Shown: piece after piece, positions 56,248 through 64,000 of the stretch
Position numbering within the stretch: position 1 is the first letter of the stretch
How the letters are laid out: each line of letters starts with the position of its first letter
Source: Deinococcus cellulosilyticus NBRC 106333 = KACC 11606
GTDB taxonomy: Bacteria > Deinococcota > Deinococci > Deinococcales > Deinococcaceae
Length of the DNA stretch: 64,000 nt
NCBI RefSeq assembly: GCF_007990775.1
Contig: NZ_BJXB01000019.1
Location: forward strand, 48,399 to 112,398
Direction: 5' to 3'
Program-made: the position numbers and the translations under genes
The notes under the pieces: generated by a model
The model's database searches: none
Seen by the model: only the letters and a program-made list of their open reading frames with translations
What the model was told of the DNA's origin: nothing

Positions 56248-57066
56248 ATGGATGTTTCAAGACCCATTGTTGAATTTTATGGATCAGGAAATGAAGCCGA
56301 GCGTCTTTCCAGAGGCATTGGACCTCTGGAATTTCTGCGCACCTGCGAAATCCTGCAACAGGTTCTTCCAGAAGTTTCCATTTCCATCTGTGATGTGGGT
56401 GGGGCACATGGGGTGTATTCCTTCTGGCTTGCAGGTCTGGGCCATCAGGTGCATCTGCTGGATCTGTCCCCAGAGCTCATTGAGGCAGCACGCAGAACTG
56501 CACAGCAGGTGGATGTTCCCGCACTGGCCAGTGTTCAGGTTGGAGATGCCAGAAGCCTGCCTTACGATGACAGGACCATGGATCTGGTCATTTTGCAGGG
56601 GCCTCTGTACCATCTGCAGGACCATGAAGACCGCTTCAGGTGTCTCAGAGAGGCCTTTCGTGTTCTGAAGCCCGGAGGTGCCTTGCTCGCTTTTGGAATC
56701 ACCCACACTGCCTCACTCATGGTGGGCCTGCAAAGAGGGTGGATCTGGAATGACGACCACTTCAAGATGGTGCAGGGTGAAGTGACCACTGGTGAGCACC
56801 TCCGTCCTGAAAGCTGGCCCAACCTGTTCATGGATGCTTACTTTCACCGCCCAGAGGGTATGAATGCAGAAGTGCAGACCTGTGGATTTCAGGTGTTGGG
56901 CACCCTGGGCATCGAGGGACCTGCCTGGATGGTCGACCGGTATGATGAACACTGGAAGGACGAGGTGCACCAGCAGCGCATTTTACAGGTGGCCCGTCTG
57001 GTCGAGAGAGACCCCATCCTGAGCCCTCACTTTGTCTGTGTTGCCCGCAAACCACAGGATTCCTGA
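56248..57066 (+). CDS. SAM-dependent methyltransferase, class I
   Basis: 272-aa small-molecule-type methyltransferase. SAM motif I is ICDVGGAHGVYSFWLAGLGH, followed by the acidic end of strand 2 in VHLLDLSPELIEAARR and motif II/III in VGDARSLPYDDRTMDLVILQGPLYHLQ and LREAFRVLKPGGALLAFG. The C-terminal half (GMNAEVQTCGFQVLGTLGIEGPAW, RWILQ-like WKDEVHQQRILQVARLVE) is like that of UbiE/SAM methyltransferases of unknown substrate. It starts directly after a terminator, with AGGATGTCAGG upstream. No pathway context. Confidence 0.87.
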   Translation: MDVSRPIVEFYGSGNEAERLSRGIGPLEFLRTCEILQQVLPEVSISICDVGGAHGVYSFWLAGLGHQVHLLDLSPELIEAARRTAQQVDVPALASVQVGDARSLPYDDRTMDLVILQGPLYHLQDHEDRFRCLREAFRVLKPGGALLAFGITHTASLMVGLQRGWIWNDDHFKMVQGEVTTGEHLRPESWPNLFMDAYFHRPEGMNAEVQTCGFQVLGTLGIEGPAWMVDRYDEHWKDEVHQQRILQVARLVERDPILSPHFVCVARKPQDS

Positions 57067-57108
57067 ACCCTGTGTGATCTAAGGACTCTTTCAAGAAAAG
57101 AGGATAGA

Positions 57109-57540
57109 ATGTCAGTCGTGTACGTTAACCGTCGTGCGAACTTCGAGTATGAAATTCTGGAGCGTTATGAAGCCGGGATCGTCCTGACCGGTACGGAAGT
57201 CAAAAGCATCCGTGCAGGAGGGGTGGATTTCCGGGACGCTTTTGCCCGCCTGGAAGATGGCAACATTGAGCTGGAAGGGCTTTACATTCCCACTTACGAC
57301 AAGGGCTCCTACAACAACCACGAGCCCCGCCGCAAACGCCGCCTGCTGCTGCACCGCTCTGAAATCCAGAAGCTGCGCAAGGCCCTGGTGCAAAAAGGCC
57401 TGACCCTCGTTCCGACCAAAATGTACTTCAAAGGCCAGTACGTCAAGGTGGAAGTGGCGGTTGCCAGGGGCAAGAAGCTGCACGATAAACGCCGTGCCGA
57501 GGCTGAAAAAACCATGAAACGGGAACTGCGCGAATTGTGA
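57109..57540 (+). CDS. smpB: SsrA-binding protein SmpB
   Basis: Binds tmRNA and brings it to stalled ribosomes for trans-translation. The 143-aa product has NRRANFEYEILERYEAGIVLTGTEVKSIRAG, the conserved DFRDAF, YIPTYDKGSYNNHEPRRKRRLLLH and a basic C-terminal tail (KKLHDKRRAEAEKTMKREL) that enters the mRNA channel. Complete and canonical. It heads an overlapping operon with the amidase, GerMN and smc genes; the amidase begins within its stop codon (GTGA). The ssrA RNA is not in this window. Confidence 0.97.
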   Translation: MSVVYVNRRANFEYEILERYEAGIVLTGTEVKSIRAGGVDFRDAFARLEDGNIELEGLYIPTYDKGSYNNHEPRRKRRLLLHRSEIQKLRKALVQKGLTLVPTKMYFKGQYVKVEVAVARGKKLHDKRRAEAEKTMKRELREL

Positions 57541-58904
57541 AACGTCTTGTTGTCCTGCTGCTTTTGCTTCTGAATTCTGCTTTTGCCCAGTACACCCTGC
57601 AGAGCACCAGGGTGGGCGACAGGACATTCCAGAGCATCAGCTATTACGGCATTGGCTTCATCCGTGCGGAATTCCTCAGTCCTTATTTTCTGGTGTCGGT
57701 GGACAGCAGGTCTGTGCGGGTCAGCTACGGTCCCAACAGTCTGACCTTACCCATCGAGAACAGTCCTGAGCGGGGCATTTACCAGTCATATTACGTGGAG
57801 GTCAACAACGAAGTCCGCACGGGATTTCCAGCCATTGTGGTCAATCGGGGCATCTTTGTTCCGGTGCAGGCGGTGGCAGAAGCACTGAAAATCAACCTTT
57901 CTGGCAACACAATGGTGATTCCCACGGCCAGACTGGGCAATGTGGCGTCAAAAACCGATGCAAAGTATGACCGTCTGGTGTTCGAACTGGACCAGAACGT
58001 GGTGATTGAAGACCAGTCCACCAGCAAAAACATCAAACTGGTGGTGCGCAATGCCTGGGGAAAAAGCACCACCTACACCACCACAGGCAAATACCTCCCC
58101 AAGGTCAAAGCAGAAGTCGTGGGCAAGGATCTGGTCTTCACGGCTCCGCTCCCCAAAGCTTCCGGGTACCAGTTTTTCTTCACTCCCCTGAGCGACAGGA
58201 AGGCCCGATTGGTGCTTGATGCTGGCTCTCAATTCACACCCAAACAAACCGTGCTGGAAGAACGCATCCTCAAACCTGTGATTGTGCTGGATGCTGGACA
58301 TGGGGGGAATGACACTGGAGGCACCAAAGGGGTCACCGAAAAGGACCTGACCCTGGAAGTGGTGCGCAAAATGGGGCAGGCCCTCTCCAAAGCGGGTTGG
58401 ACAGTGAAATACACCCGAACCAGCGATACGGCGGTCTCTCTGGCAAACCGCGCTGCGCTGGCCCGCAGCAGTGATGCTTTTGTCAGCATCCATCTTGGGT
58501 ATGGCCTGGGTGCGTCCCAGAGTGGTGTGGTGCTGTCTTACCCCTCGGGAGATGAGCACCTGGAGTACATCCGGCAGGTGAGGGGAGAAACCCAGCCCAG
58601 TCTGGGAGTCAGTTCGAACGAGCAGATCAAGACGTTTGCCCAGACGGTGCAGAAGGAACTGTCCAGGGTCAAGGTGACAGCAAAATTGCGACCGACCAGA
58701 GACCTGTACCTGCTGTCAGAGGCACCCAAAGCCGCCATGATGGTGGAACTCGGTTTCCCTGAAAACCCCCAGGACCTGGTCCTTCTGAAAGACCCCACGC
58801 ATCTGGATGCGCTGGCCCTTGCCCTGGCCCGGGGGATCACCGTGTACCTGACCCCCAAAGACCAGAAAACCGCCCAGACCCCCAAAAAGGACGCCAAGCC
58901 ATGA
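57537..58904 (+). CDS. N-acetylmuramoyl-L-alanine amidase
   Basis: Exported Amidase_3 enzyme that cleaves the sugar-peptide bond of peptidoglycan, 455 aa. Signal peptide (KRLVVLLLLLLNSAFAQ), an N-terminal beta-rich region to about residue 230 that resembles an AMIN or copper-amine-like substrate domain (YPFY- and GIYQSYYVEVNNEVR-like strands), then the catalytic domain: zinc His in VIVLDAGHGGNDTGG, Glu in VTEKDLTLEVVRKMG, second His in FVSIHLGYG, and the catalytic Glu in AAMMVELGFPENPQD. The start is GTG overlapping smpB. Stop overlaps the GerMN gene by 4 bp. C-terminal 20 residues are Lys-rich. Confidence 0.93.
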   Translation: MKRLVVLLLLLLNSAFAQYTLQSTRVGDRTFQSISYYGIGFIRAEFLSPYFLVSVDSRSVRVSYGPNSLTLPIENSPERGIYQSYYVEVNNEVRTGFPAIVVNRGIFVPVQAVAEALKINLSGNTMVIPTARLGNVASKTDAKYDRLVFELDQNVVIEDQSTSKNIKLVVRNAWGKSTTYTTTGKYLPKVKAEVVGKDLVFTAPLPKASGYQFFFTPLSDRKARLVLDAGSQFTPKQTVLEERILKPVIVLDAGHGGNDTGGTKGVTEKDLTLEVVRKMGQALSKAGWTVKYTRTSDTAVSLANRAALARSSDAFVSIHLGYGLGASQSGVVLSYPSGDEHLEYIRQVRGETQPSLGVSSNEQIKTFAQTVQKELSRVKVTAKLRPTRDLYLLSEAPKAAMMVELGFPENPQDLVLLKDPTHLDALALALARGITVYLTPKDQKTAQTPKKDAKP

Positions 58905-59446
58905 ACAAAGTGCTCACCCCTGTGAACATCATCTGTCTGCTGCTCCTGGCTGCAGCAGGGATTTTCTATTACGTTGTGACCCTGCCCCCGAAAGTGCCTG
59001 CATATGAACTGAACAATGGTCCTGCCACAGTGACCAAAAGTGTCAGGTTGTACTTCAACGATGCAGCACTTGAAAAATACCGCACAGAAGAGCGGGACCT
59101 CGAACTCTCGGTGGACAATGAGACCACGCTGGCCAACATGGCCATCAAGGCCCTGATGGATGGCCCGAAAGCCGAAGGAAGTGTCAGCAGCCTGCCCAGA
59201 ACCGAGGATGCCCCAAGTGTCTTCACCCGTGAAGGCCACTATTATGTGAACCTTCCTGCATCCTGGCAGAAACTGAATTACGGGAGCACGGCAGAGTTGC
59301 TGCTGATCTGCACCATCACCCGCACCCTGCTGGATCTCAACCCCAACAACCTGGATGTGGCCTTCATGGTGGAAGGCAAAACCGTGGAGAGTCTGGCGGG
59401 TCATGTGGATCTGCGCAATGCATTCAATCGGGAGAGTTGCCCTTGA
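58901..59446 (+). CDS. GerMN-domain protein
   Basis: 181-aa membrane-anchored protein: one N-terminal helix (residues 9-28) and a GerMN domain facing outward (VRLYFNDAALEKYRTEERDL, NMAIKALMDGPKAEG, YYVNLPASWQKLNYGSTAELLLICTITRTLLDL and VAFMVEGKTVESLAGHVDL). In Bacillus this domain is found in the spore germination protein GerM; in non-sporulating bacteria the partner is often an amidase, as here. It probably assists peptidoglycan hydrolysis or binds the cell wall. Overlaps the amidase gene by 4 bp and smc by 10 bp. Confidence 0.92.
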   Translation: MNKVLTPVNIICLLLLAAAGIFYYVVTLPPKVPAYELNNGPATVTKSVRLYFNDAALEKYRTEERDLELSVDNETTLANMAIKALMDGPKAEGSVSSLPRTEDAPSVFTREGHYYVNLPASWQKLNYGSTAELLLICTITRTLLDLNPNNLDVAFMVEGKTVESLAGHVDLRNAFNRESCP

Positions 59447-62400
59447 GAATTGAGTCCATCAGCCTGCAGGGCTTCAAGAGCTTTGGAGAAAAAACCCGCA
59501 TCGAATTTGTTCCCGGAATCAATGCAGTCATTGGGCCAAACGGCAGCGGTAAGAGCAACGTGATTGAGGCGATCCGCTGGGCCACCCACACGGCCCGGGT
59601 GCGTGAGTTGCGGGCAGGAAATGCCACAGAACTGATCTTCCATGGGAGCCAGGGCAAAAGTTCACTTGGACTTGCAGAGGTGATGCTGGAACTGTCTGGC
59701 CTGCACCGCAGCCACCTTCCCGAAAGACTGAACCTTGCCCGTCGGGTGTACCGGGATGGGGACACCGAGCAGGAGCTGCTGGGCAAGAATGTACTGGTCC
59801 GTGACATCCAGAATGCCCTCCGGGGAAGCGGCCTCGGGCCAGGGGGGCTTGCCGCAATTGGACAGGGAGAGGTTTCAGGGGTGGTGACTGCAGACAGCAA
59901 GACCCTTCTGGGTTACCTGGAGGAGGCCGCCGGGCTCAGTGCCCTGACCCACCGTGAAAAGCAAACCCTGGACCGTCTGGTGGAAGTGGAAAGGCACCTT
60001 GAACAGCTGGAACTGGTCGCTGCTGGGGTGCGAGAGCGCACAGAGCAACTCAATAGAGAAGCAGAAACGGCCCGCAAGCACACCCAATACACCCAGGAAC
60101 TTCAGCAGTTGCAAGACGCTGTGCAGTGGGCAAAACACCAGACCCTGACCCAGGAACTGCAGGATTTGCAGGTCCAGGAGGAGAACCTTCAGGGGTCTGT
60201 CCAGCAAACGGCAGCAGACCTGAGAGAAGTACAGGCGAAACAGGAAGAACTGCGCCTGACCCTGCAGGCCGCTGGTGTGGAGCGTGCCGAATACGAGAGC
60301 ACCCTGCGCCTGATCAAAAACGCCGAAGAGCGGGTGAGGGACACTGAAAAGTACCTTGAGCTCCTGCAGCTGGACCAGCAGAACCTGCTTTCAGAGATGG
60401 AAGTGCTCGAAGCCCTCGCACCCGTGGAAAAGCCCACTGCAGATCCTGTGCAGATCGAGGCCAGCCTCAGGTCGCTGAAGATCCGTTTGCAGAGCGCTGA
60501 GCGCCGACTTCAGGCCAGTGAAAACGAACTGAAACAGGCTTATGCCCAGGCCCAGGAAGCCGCCCGTGAAGAAGCCCAGAATGCCACTTTGCAGGAGGAA
60601 GCCAGCAAGCTGCAAGCTCTGGTCGAACAGGAAACCGCAAACCTGAAGGCCACCGAAGAACAATTGGTTGCAGTGCGTGGACTGCTTTCTGTCACTGAAG
60701 AGCAGTACCGGACCACACTGGAATCTTTTGAAACGGCCCGCAAAAATCTGCAGGTCGCCAAAAGCGACCTTTCCAGGGCCAACAATGAAAAGGCCCCACT
60801 GGAGCGTGAACTGAAACGCCTGGAGGTGGTGCTGAACAGTTATGCCCGTTATGGAGAAGGGTCCAGAAACGCCCTCAACAGTGACATTGAAGGCATCGTG
60901 GGCAGCGTTGCCGACTGCCTGAATGTCCCCGAGGAGTATGAAACTGCCATCACTGCCGCCCTCGGACGCAGGCTTGAACAGGTGGTGGTGCAAAATGCAC
61001 AGGTGGCCCAGGAAATCATCGAGCACCTGAAACGGGCAGGAGGGCGGGCCACATTTCTGCCCCTGGACCTCATCAAGTCCCGCGTGCGCCCCGACAGTCG
61101 CCTGCTGACCGAAAGGGGGGTCCTGGGCTACGCCCACAACAAATGCCCCAGTGATCCTCCTCTGATCAGTGAACACCTGCTGGGTGACACCCTGATGGTG
61201 CAGGACCACCCCACCGCCATTCGCATTGCCCGCAATCATGCCCAGAGGCCCCGACTGGTCACCCTGGATGGTGAGGTGATCGAGGCCACAGGAGCAGTGA
61301 CCGGAGGAAAACTCAAGGACTCTGGCCTGACCGTCCTTGCAGACCAGCGCCGCTACCATGACCTGCAGGATGAACTCGATGACCTGGACCGCAAGGCTGA
61401 CAAAGCACGCAAACAGGAACGCAGCATCGAAGAGAGCCTGAAGAAGCTTGAAGACCAGGTGCGTGAGCTGCGCCTCAAACACCAGCAGGAAAAGGGTCAG
61501 GAAGCCGTGCTGGAACGCACCCTCACCCAGGCAGGAGCCAGACGCGACACCCTGCAATCCCAGCTGAGAAGCGTGCACAGCCGAATGCACGAAAGCTCAG
61601 GCACAGAACGCTTCACCGGAGTGCAGGTGCTGGAAGACACCATCACCCAGATCCGTCAGGAAATTGAGGTTCTGCGTGCCCAGGAACAGCAATTCACTGC
61701 AGACCTGCACGGCATTCGAGAGCAGCATACCGCACACCAGCATCACCAGCAGGAAATGCAGCGTCTGGCTGCAAACCGTGAAAAGTATCAGCGCCTGCAA
61801 GGACAGATTCAGGGATACCTGCTGAACCTCGACAACCACCAGCGTGAACTTGCGGCCCACCAGAGCAAGCTGGCCTCCCTCAGCAGGCCTGAGCTTCTCC
61901 CGCTGGAAAAAGAATACAAACAGCTTTCCGAACAGCACGCTGCCCAGACCCGCAAGATTGCAGAGCTGCAGCGCACCCTGGAAAACACCCGATTGAACCT
62001 GGCCCGCAAGGAAACCCAGCGGCAGGAACTTGGAGAGGTGAAGGCTCCAGAGGTGCTGCCGGAAGGGGATGCCAGACGCTGGACTGGCCGCATCCAGACC
62101 CTGGAGCGCCTGTTGATGGAACTCGGGGCCATCAATGCCCTGGCAGAGCAGGAACATGAGCACGAATCCCGGCGTCTGCAGACCATGGAAAAAGACATTC
62201 AGGACACCCGGGGTGCCATTCAGCAGATCCGGGATGCCCTCAGGGACCTCAGGCAGGACATTCACAGCAAGCTGTTCCTGGCCTTTGAACGGGTGAAAAC
62301 CGCGTTCTCAAACTATGCCCAGGAGCTTCTTGGGGGCCTGGGAGAACTGCAACTGGAGCAGGACGAAAACGGCAAACCCACAGGCATGGGCATGGTGGTG

Positions 62401-62748
62401 CAGCCCCGCAGCAAACGCACCCGCAACATCCACCTGCTCTCGGCAGGAGAGAGGACCATGGTCGGACTGGCCTTCCTGTTTGCCCTGTCGGAAGCCCCAG
62501 AAGACCAGAGGGGCCTGCCCATCGCCATTCTGGACGAGGTGGATGCCCCCCTGGACGAGGCCAACATCCGCAGGTTCACGCACTTTTTAAAACTGCTGGC
62601 CTCCAAGGGCAGCCAGTTCATTCTGGTCACCCACCAGAAAGCCACCATGGAAATCGCCCATGCGCTCTGGGGGGTCACCACCGACGCCAAAGGGGTGTCC
62701 AGAACCTTCAGCATCAAAAACAGCGACATAGAGACTTTTGTTCAGTAA
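59437..62748 (+). CDS. smc: Chromosome segregation protein SMC
   Basis: 1103-aa condensin ATPase. Walker A is in IGPNGSGKSNVIEAIRWA near residue 30, the signature motif in LLSAGERTMVGLAFLFALSE near residue 1000, and Walker B with the D-loop in IAILDEVDAPLDEANIRRF near 1030. Two long coiled coils flank the hinge (about residues 480-640, GIVGSVADCLNVPEEYETAIT to GGRATFLPLDLIKSR). It is slightly shorter than many SMC proteins. The start is TTG at 59437, backed by GGGAGAG, inside the end of the GerMN gene. Linkage of smc to cell-wall amidase and GerMN genes joins segregation and wall turnover. The terminator lies inside the convergent GNAT gene. Confidence 0.96.
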   Translation: MPLRIESISLQGFKSFGEKTRIEFVPGINAVIGPNGSGKSNVIEAIRWATHTARVRELRAGNATELIFHGSQGKSSLGLAEVMLELSGLHRSHLPERLNLARRVYRDGDTEQELLGKNVLVRDIQNALRGSGLGPGGLAAIGQGEVSGVVTADSKTLLGYLEEAAGLSALTHREKQTLDRLVEVERHLEQLELVAAGVRERTEQLNREAETARKHTQYTQELQQLQDAVQWAKHQTLTQELQDLQVQEENLQGSVQQTAADLREVQAKQEELRLTLQAAGVERAEYESTLRLIKNAEERVRDTEKYLELLQLDQQNLLSEMEVLEALAPVEKPTADPVQIEASLRSLKIRLQSAERRLQASENELKQAYAQAQEAAREEAQNATLQEEASKLQALVEQETANLKATEEQLVAVRGLLSVTEEQYRTTLESFETARKNLQVAKSDLSRANNEKAPLERELKRLEVVLNSYARYGEGSRNALNSDIEGIVGSVADCLNVPEEYETAITAALGRRLEQVVVQNAQVAQEIIEHLKRAGGRATFLPLDLIKSRVRPDSRLLTERGVLGYAHNKCPSDPPLISEHLLGDTLMVQDHPTAIRIARNHAQRPRLVTLDGEVIEATGAVTGGKLKDSGLTVLADQRRYHDLQDELDDLDRKADKARKQERSIEESLKKLEDQVRELRLKHQQEKGQEAVLERTLTQAGARRDTLQSQLRSVHSRMHESSGTERFTGVQVLEDTITQIRQEIEVLRAQEQQFTADLHGIREQHTAHQHHQQEMQRLAANREKYQRLQGQIQGYLLNLDNHQRELAAHQSKLASLSRPELLPLEKEYKQLSEQHAAQTRKIAELQRTLENTRLNLARKETQRQELGEVKAPEVLPEGDARRWTGRIQTLERLLMELGAINALAEQEHEHESRRLQTMEKDIQDTRGAIQQIRDALRDLRQDIHSKLFLAFERVKTAFSNYAQELLGGLGELQLEQDENGKPTGMGMVVQPRSKRTRNIHLLSAGERTMVGLAFLFALSEAPEDQRGLPIAILDEVDAPLDEANIRRFTHFLKLLASKGSQFILVTHQKATMEIAHALWGVTTDAKGVSRTFSIKNSDIETFVQ

Positions 62749-63662
62749 GAAACTCCAGTAGAGGACAGCCCAGTGAAGAGGGCTGTCCTTTTTTGCTGGA
62801 AAGTGACCCACTCATGCAGGACCTTCCAGGGAAACGCGTGCCGCAGTGCAGCCAGAGAGGCATCCCCAGAGTCAAATTCTCCCTGAAGCCGTTGAAAACC
62901 CATCTGGTGTGCCTGCCATGCGGCATGGCTGAAAATGCTCAGGAGAAGAGCCTCTTCCAGTTCTGGATCAAGCCCTGCACTCCCAAACCATCCCATCTCC
63001 AGCAAGTCCTGATCATCCGTGGCCCTGAAACTCCCAAGTGCCCTGGGTTGGTCGTTGTGCATGGCCACCCACATGAGTTTCGAAATGAGATCCCCTCCCA
63101 TGAATCGGGCCTGTGCAACCTCAGCGGAGGACAGAACGCTGGGATTGTGCCCATGGGAATTCAGGTAGATCTGTTGATGCAAAGCTGTTAGCACTGGAAC
63201 CCATTCTTGTCCCAGGTCTGCCAGAGAACCCAGCTGAAAACCTTCTGGCGGTGGAATCCGATCCATGATTTCACGGATCTGCAGTTCACCTGTCCAGGTG
63301 CTCAGGGTTTCATGAAATCCGAGGTGCTGCAAAGCCTGAATGCCCTCAGGGAGGTGCCTGTAGGTGGCAGATTGCAGAGGCCTGCCCTGAAAACCACCGT
63401 TCTTTTGCAGCAGGGTTACCAGAAGTCCATGCCCCACACCTTGCCTCCTGTGTGCTGGATGCACATGCAGACCGACATAAAAAGGAACCGGGTGCAAGGT
63501 GCATTCTGTGAGGCTGCCATACCCTGCAATCTTTCCAGCGGTTTCAAAGACCACATGGAACTGGGTGCTTCCAGACCTGCGAAAATAGGGGAGAACGTCA
63601 GAATCTCCATGCCAGACTTCTTCGATCAACTGCTGAATCTGTGGTTCATCCATTGGATTCAT
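62742..63662 (-). CDS. GNAT-family N-acetyltransferase, duplicated domain
   Basis: About 306 aa. The N-terminal GNAT domain has the acetyl-CoA signature VHPAHRRQGVGHGLLVTLLQ near residue 80. The C-terminal half has a weaker second GNAT-like domain without a clear pyrophosphate loop (AWQAHQMGFQRLQGEF), as in the tandem GNAT proteins of the MshD or Eis type. Substrate unknown. Start uncertain: ATG 63662 (MNPMDEP) is chosen because TACAAT lies 19 nt before it; ATG 63683 would overlap that -10. The last 21 codons run through the smc terminator and stop inside smc. Confidence 0.8.
   Translation of the reverse strand: MNPMDEPQIQQLIEEVWHGDSDVLPYFRRSGSTQFHVVFETAGKIAGYGSLTECTLHPVPFYVGLHVHPAHRRQGVGHGLLVTLLQKNGGFQGRPLQSATYRHLPEGIQALQHLGFHETLSTWTGELQIREIMDRIPPPEGFQLGSLADLGQEWVPVLTALHQQIYLNSHGHNPSVLSSAEVAQARFMGGDLISKLMWVAMHNDQPRALGSFRATDDQDLLEMGWFGSAGLDPELEEALLLSIFSHAAWQAHQMGFQRLQGEFDSGDASLAALRHAFPWKVLHEWVTFQQKRTALFTGLSSTGVSY
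62763..62794 (+). terminator. Intrinsic terminator of the smpB-amidase-GerMN-smc operon
   Basis: 9-bp perfect stem GGACAGCCC/GGGCTGTCC, 8-nt loop, then six T. It lies inside the C-terminal codons of the convergent GNAT gene. Confidence 0.9.
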
Positions 63663-63699
63663 TTCTCGAATCTTGGCTATCATTGTACAGACGGCAAGC

Positions 63700-63726
63700 A
63701 AAAACCCCCTCCTGATCAGGAAGGGG
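63700..63726 (-). terminator. Intrinsic terminator of the ABC ATPase gene
   Basis: On the minus strand a stem of about 10 bp centred on TGATCA (CCCC-TTCCTGATCAGGA-GGGG), followed by five T. Confidence 0.82.
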
Positions 63727-63742
63727 CTGAAGGTCAATGCAA

Positions 63743-64000
63743 TCAATGCCCGAGGATCTGACTCAGGAACAGTCTGGAGCGTTCATGCTGGGGGTTGTTG
63801 TAGAAATCATTCGGGGTGGCCTCCTCCACAATCGCCCCCTTGTCGAAAAACACCACCCGGTCTGCCACCTCTCTGGCAAACCCCATCTCGTGCGTCACCA
63901 CCAGCATGGTGATCCCCGAGTGCGCCAGTTCCTTCATCACGTCCAGCACTTCCTTGATCATCTCCGGGTCCAGCGCGGAAGTCGGCTCATCAAACAGCAG
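63743..64000 (-). CDS. Amino-acid ABC transporter ATPase, C-terminal fragment (5' end outside window)
   Basis: The last 85 residues of a polar amino-acid (GlnQ/ArtP-type) ABC ATPase. Visible: Walker B and D-loop LLFDEPTSALDPE, the H-loop MLVVTHEMGFAREVADRVVFFDKG and the family-typical end VEEATPNDFYNNPQHERSRLFLSQIL. Walker A and the signature motif are upstream of the window edge. The DPEMIKEVLDVMKELA segment and VTHEMGF favour the GlnQ subgroup. It ends before its own terminator. The partner permease and binding protein are presumably beyond the window. Confidence 0.93.
   Translation of the reverse strand: MLFDEPTSALDPEMIKEVLDVMKELAHSGITMLVVTHEMGFAREVADRVVFFDKGAIVEEATPNDFYNNPQHERSRLFLSQILGH

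Overview
The window looks like chromosome from a mesophilic member of the Deinococcaceae: moderate to high GC, dense operons, an IleS2-type isoleucyl-tRNA synthetase behind a T-box, a compact AsnRS, a YbjN-domain protein, and many genes whose -10 hexamer lies 5-9 nt before the start codon with no Shine-Dalgarno sequence (the leaderless style known from Deinococcus). The assignment is inferred from gene content only. Most of the window is core or metabolic; there is no phage, IS transposase, rRNA, tRNA or CRISPR array.

Layout. 1-2.9 kb: end of an EAL protein, a psuK-psuG pseudouridine operon and an Hsp20. 3-6.3 kb: miaA, then a GntR regulator with an ABC ATPase and permease. 6.3-13 kb: an exported TPR protein, a family B DNA polymerase and a GH31 glycosidase. 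13-19.6 kb: a zero-spacing six-gene operon with every enzyme expected for trans-4-hydroxy-L-proline breakdown to 2-oxoglutarate (epimerase, three-part D-hydroxyproline dehydrogenase, deaminase, semialdehyde dehydrogenase), divergent from a PAS-AraC regulator. 19.7-24 kb: a small membrane protein, then a cupin-ileS operon under an isoleucine T-box. 24.5-28 kb: rho with an overlapping short upstream ORF, a LysM/M23 cell-wall protease and a lone receiver protein. 28-31.2 kb: pdxS, pdxT and aspartate kinase. 31.3-36.7 kb: a phosphoesterase with altered metal motifs, lnt, a HAD phosphatase, a TmrB-like P-loop protein, and a CPA1 Na+/H+ antiporter with a structured 5' leader ending in a terminator. 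36.7-42.2 kb: YbjN, RlpA, M24 peptidase, S41 peptidase, a class V aminotransferase, a degenerate GGDEF protein and a small membrane protein. 42.3-45.5 kb: gap-pgk-tpiA. 45.7-50.9 kb: an exported beta-rich protein, an MDR dehydrogenase-like protein, a 653-aa Rossmann-like protein of unknown function and a CPA2 antiporter. 51-56.2 kb: asnS and a sugar ABC operon (binding protein and two permeases, no ATPase). 56.2-64 kb: a methyltransferase, then smpB, amidase, GerMN protein and smc in one overlapping operon, a GNAT protein, and the truncated end of an amino-acid ABC ATPase.

The least explained signals are in spacers: (i) a leader before the Na+/H+ antiporter in which two CGGAGAC copies can compete for one GGTCTCCG that forms a terminator; (ii) imperfect 7-bp tandem repeats in five spacers, three of them inverted pairs that form small elements, two of these inside operons; (iii) the rho upstream ORF; (iv) a 13-bp perfect inverted repeat inside the first codons of the MDR gene. 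No coding system that is clearly new was found; the 653-aa protein at 47.5 kb is the best unknown.
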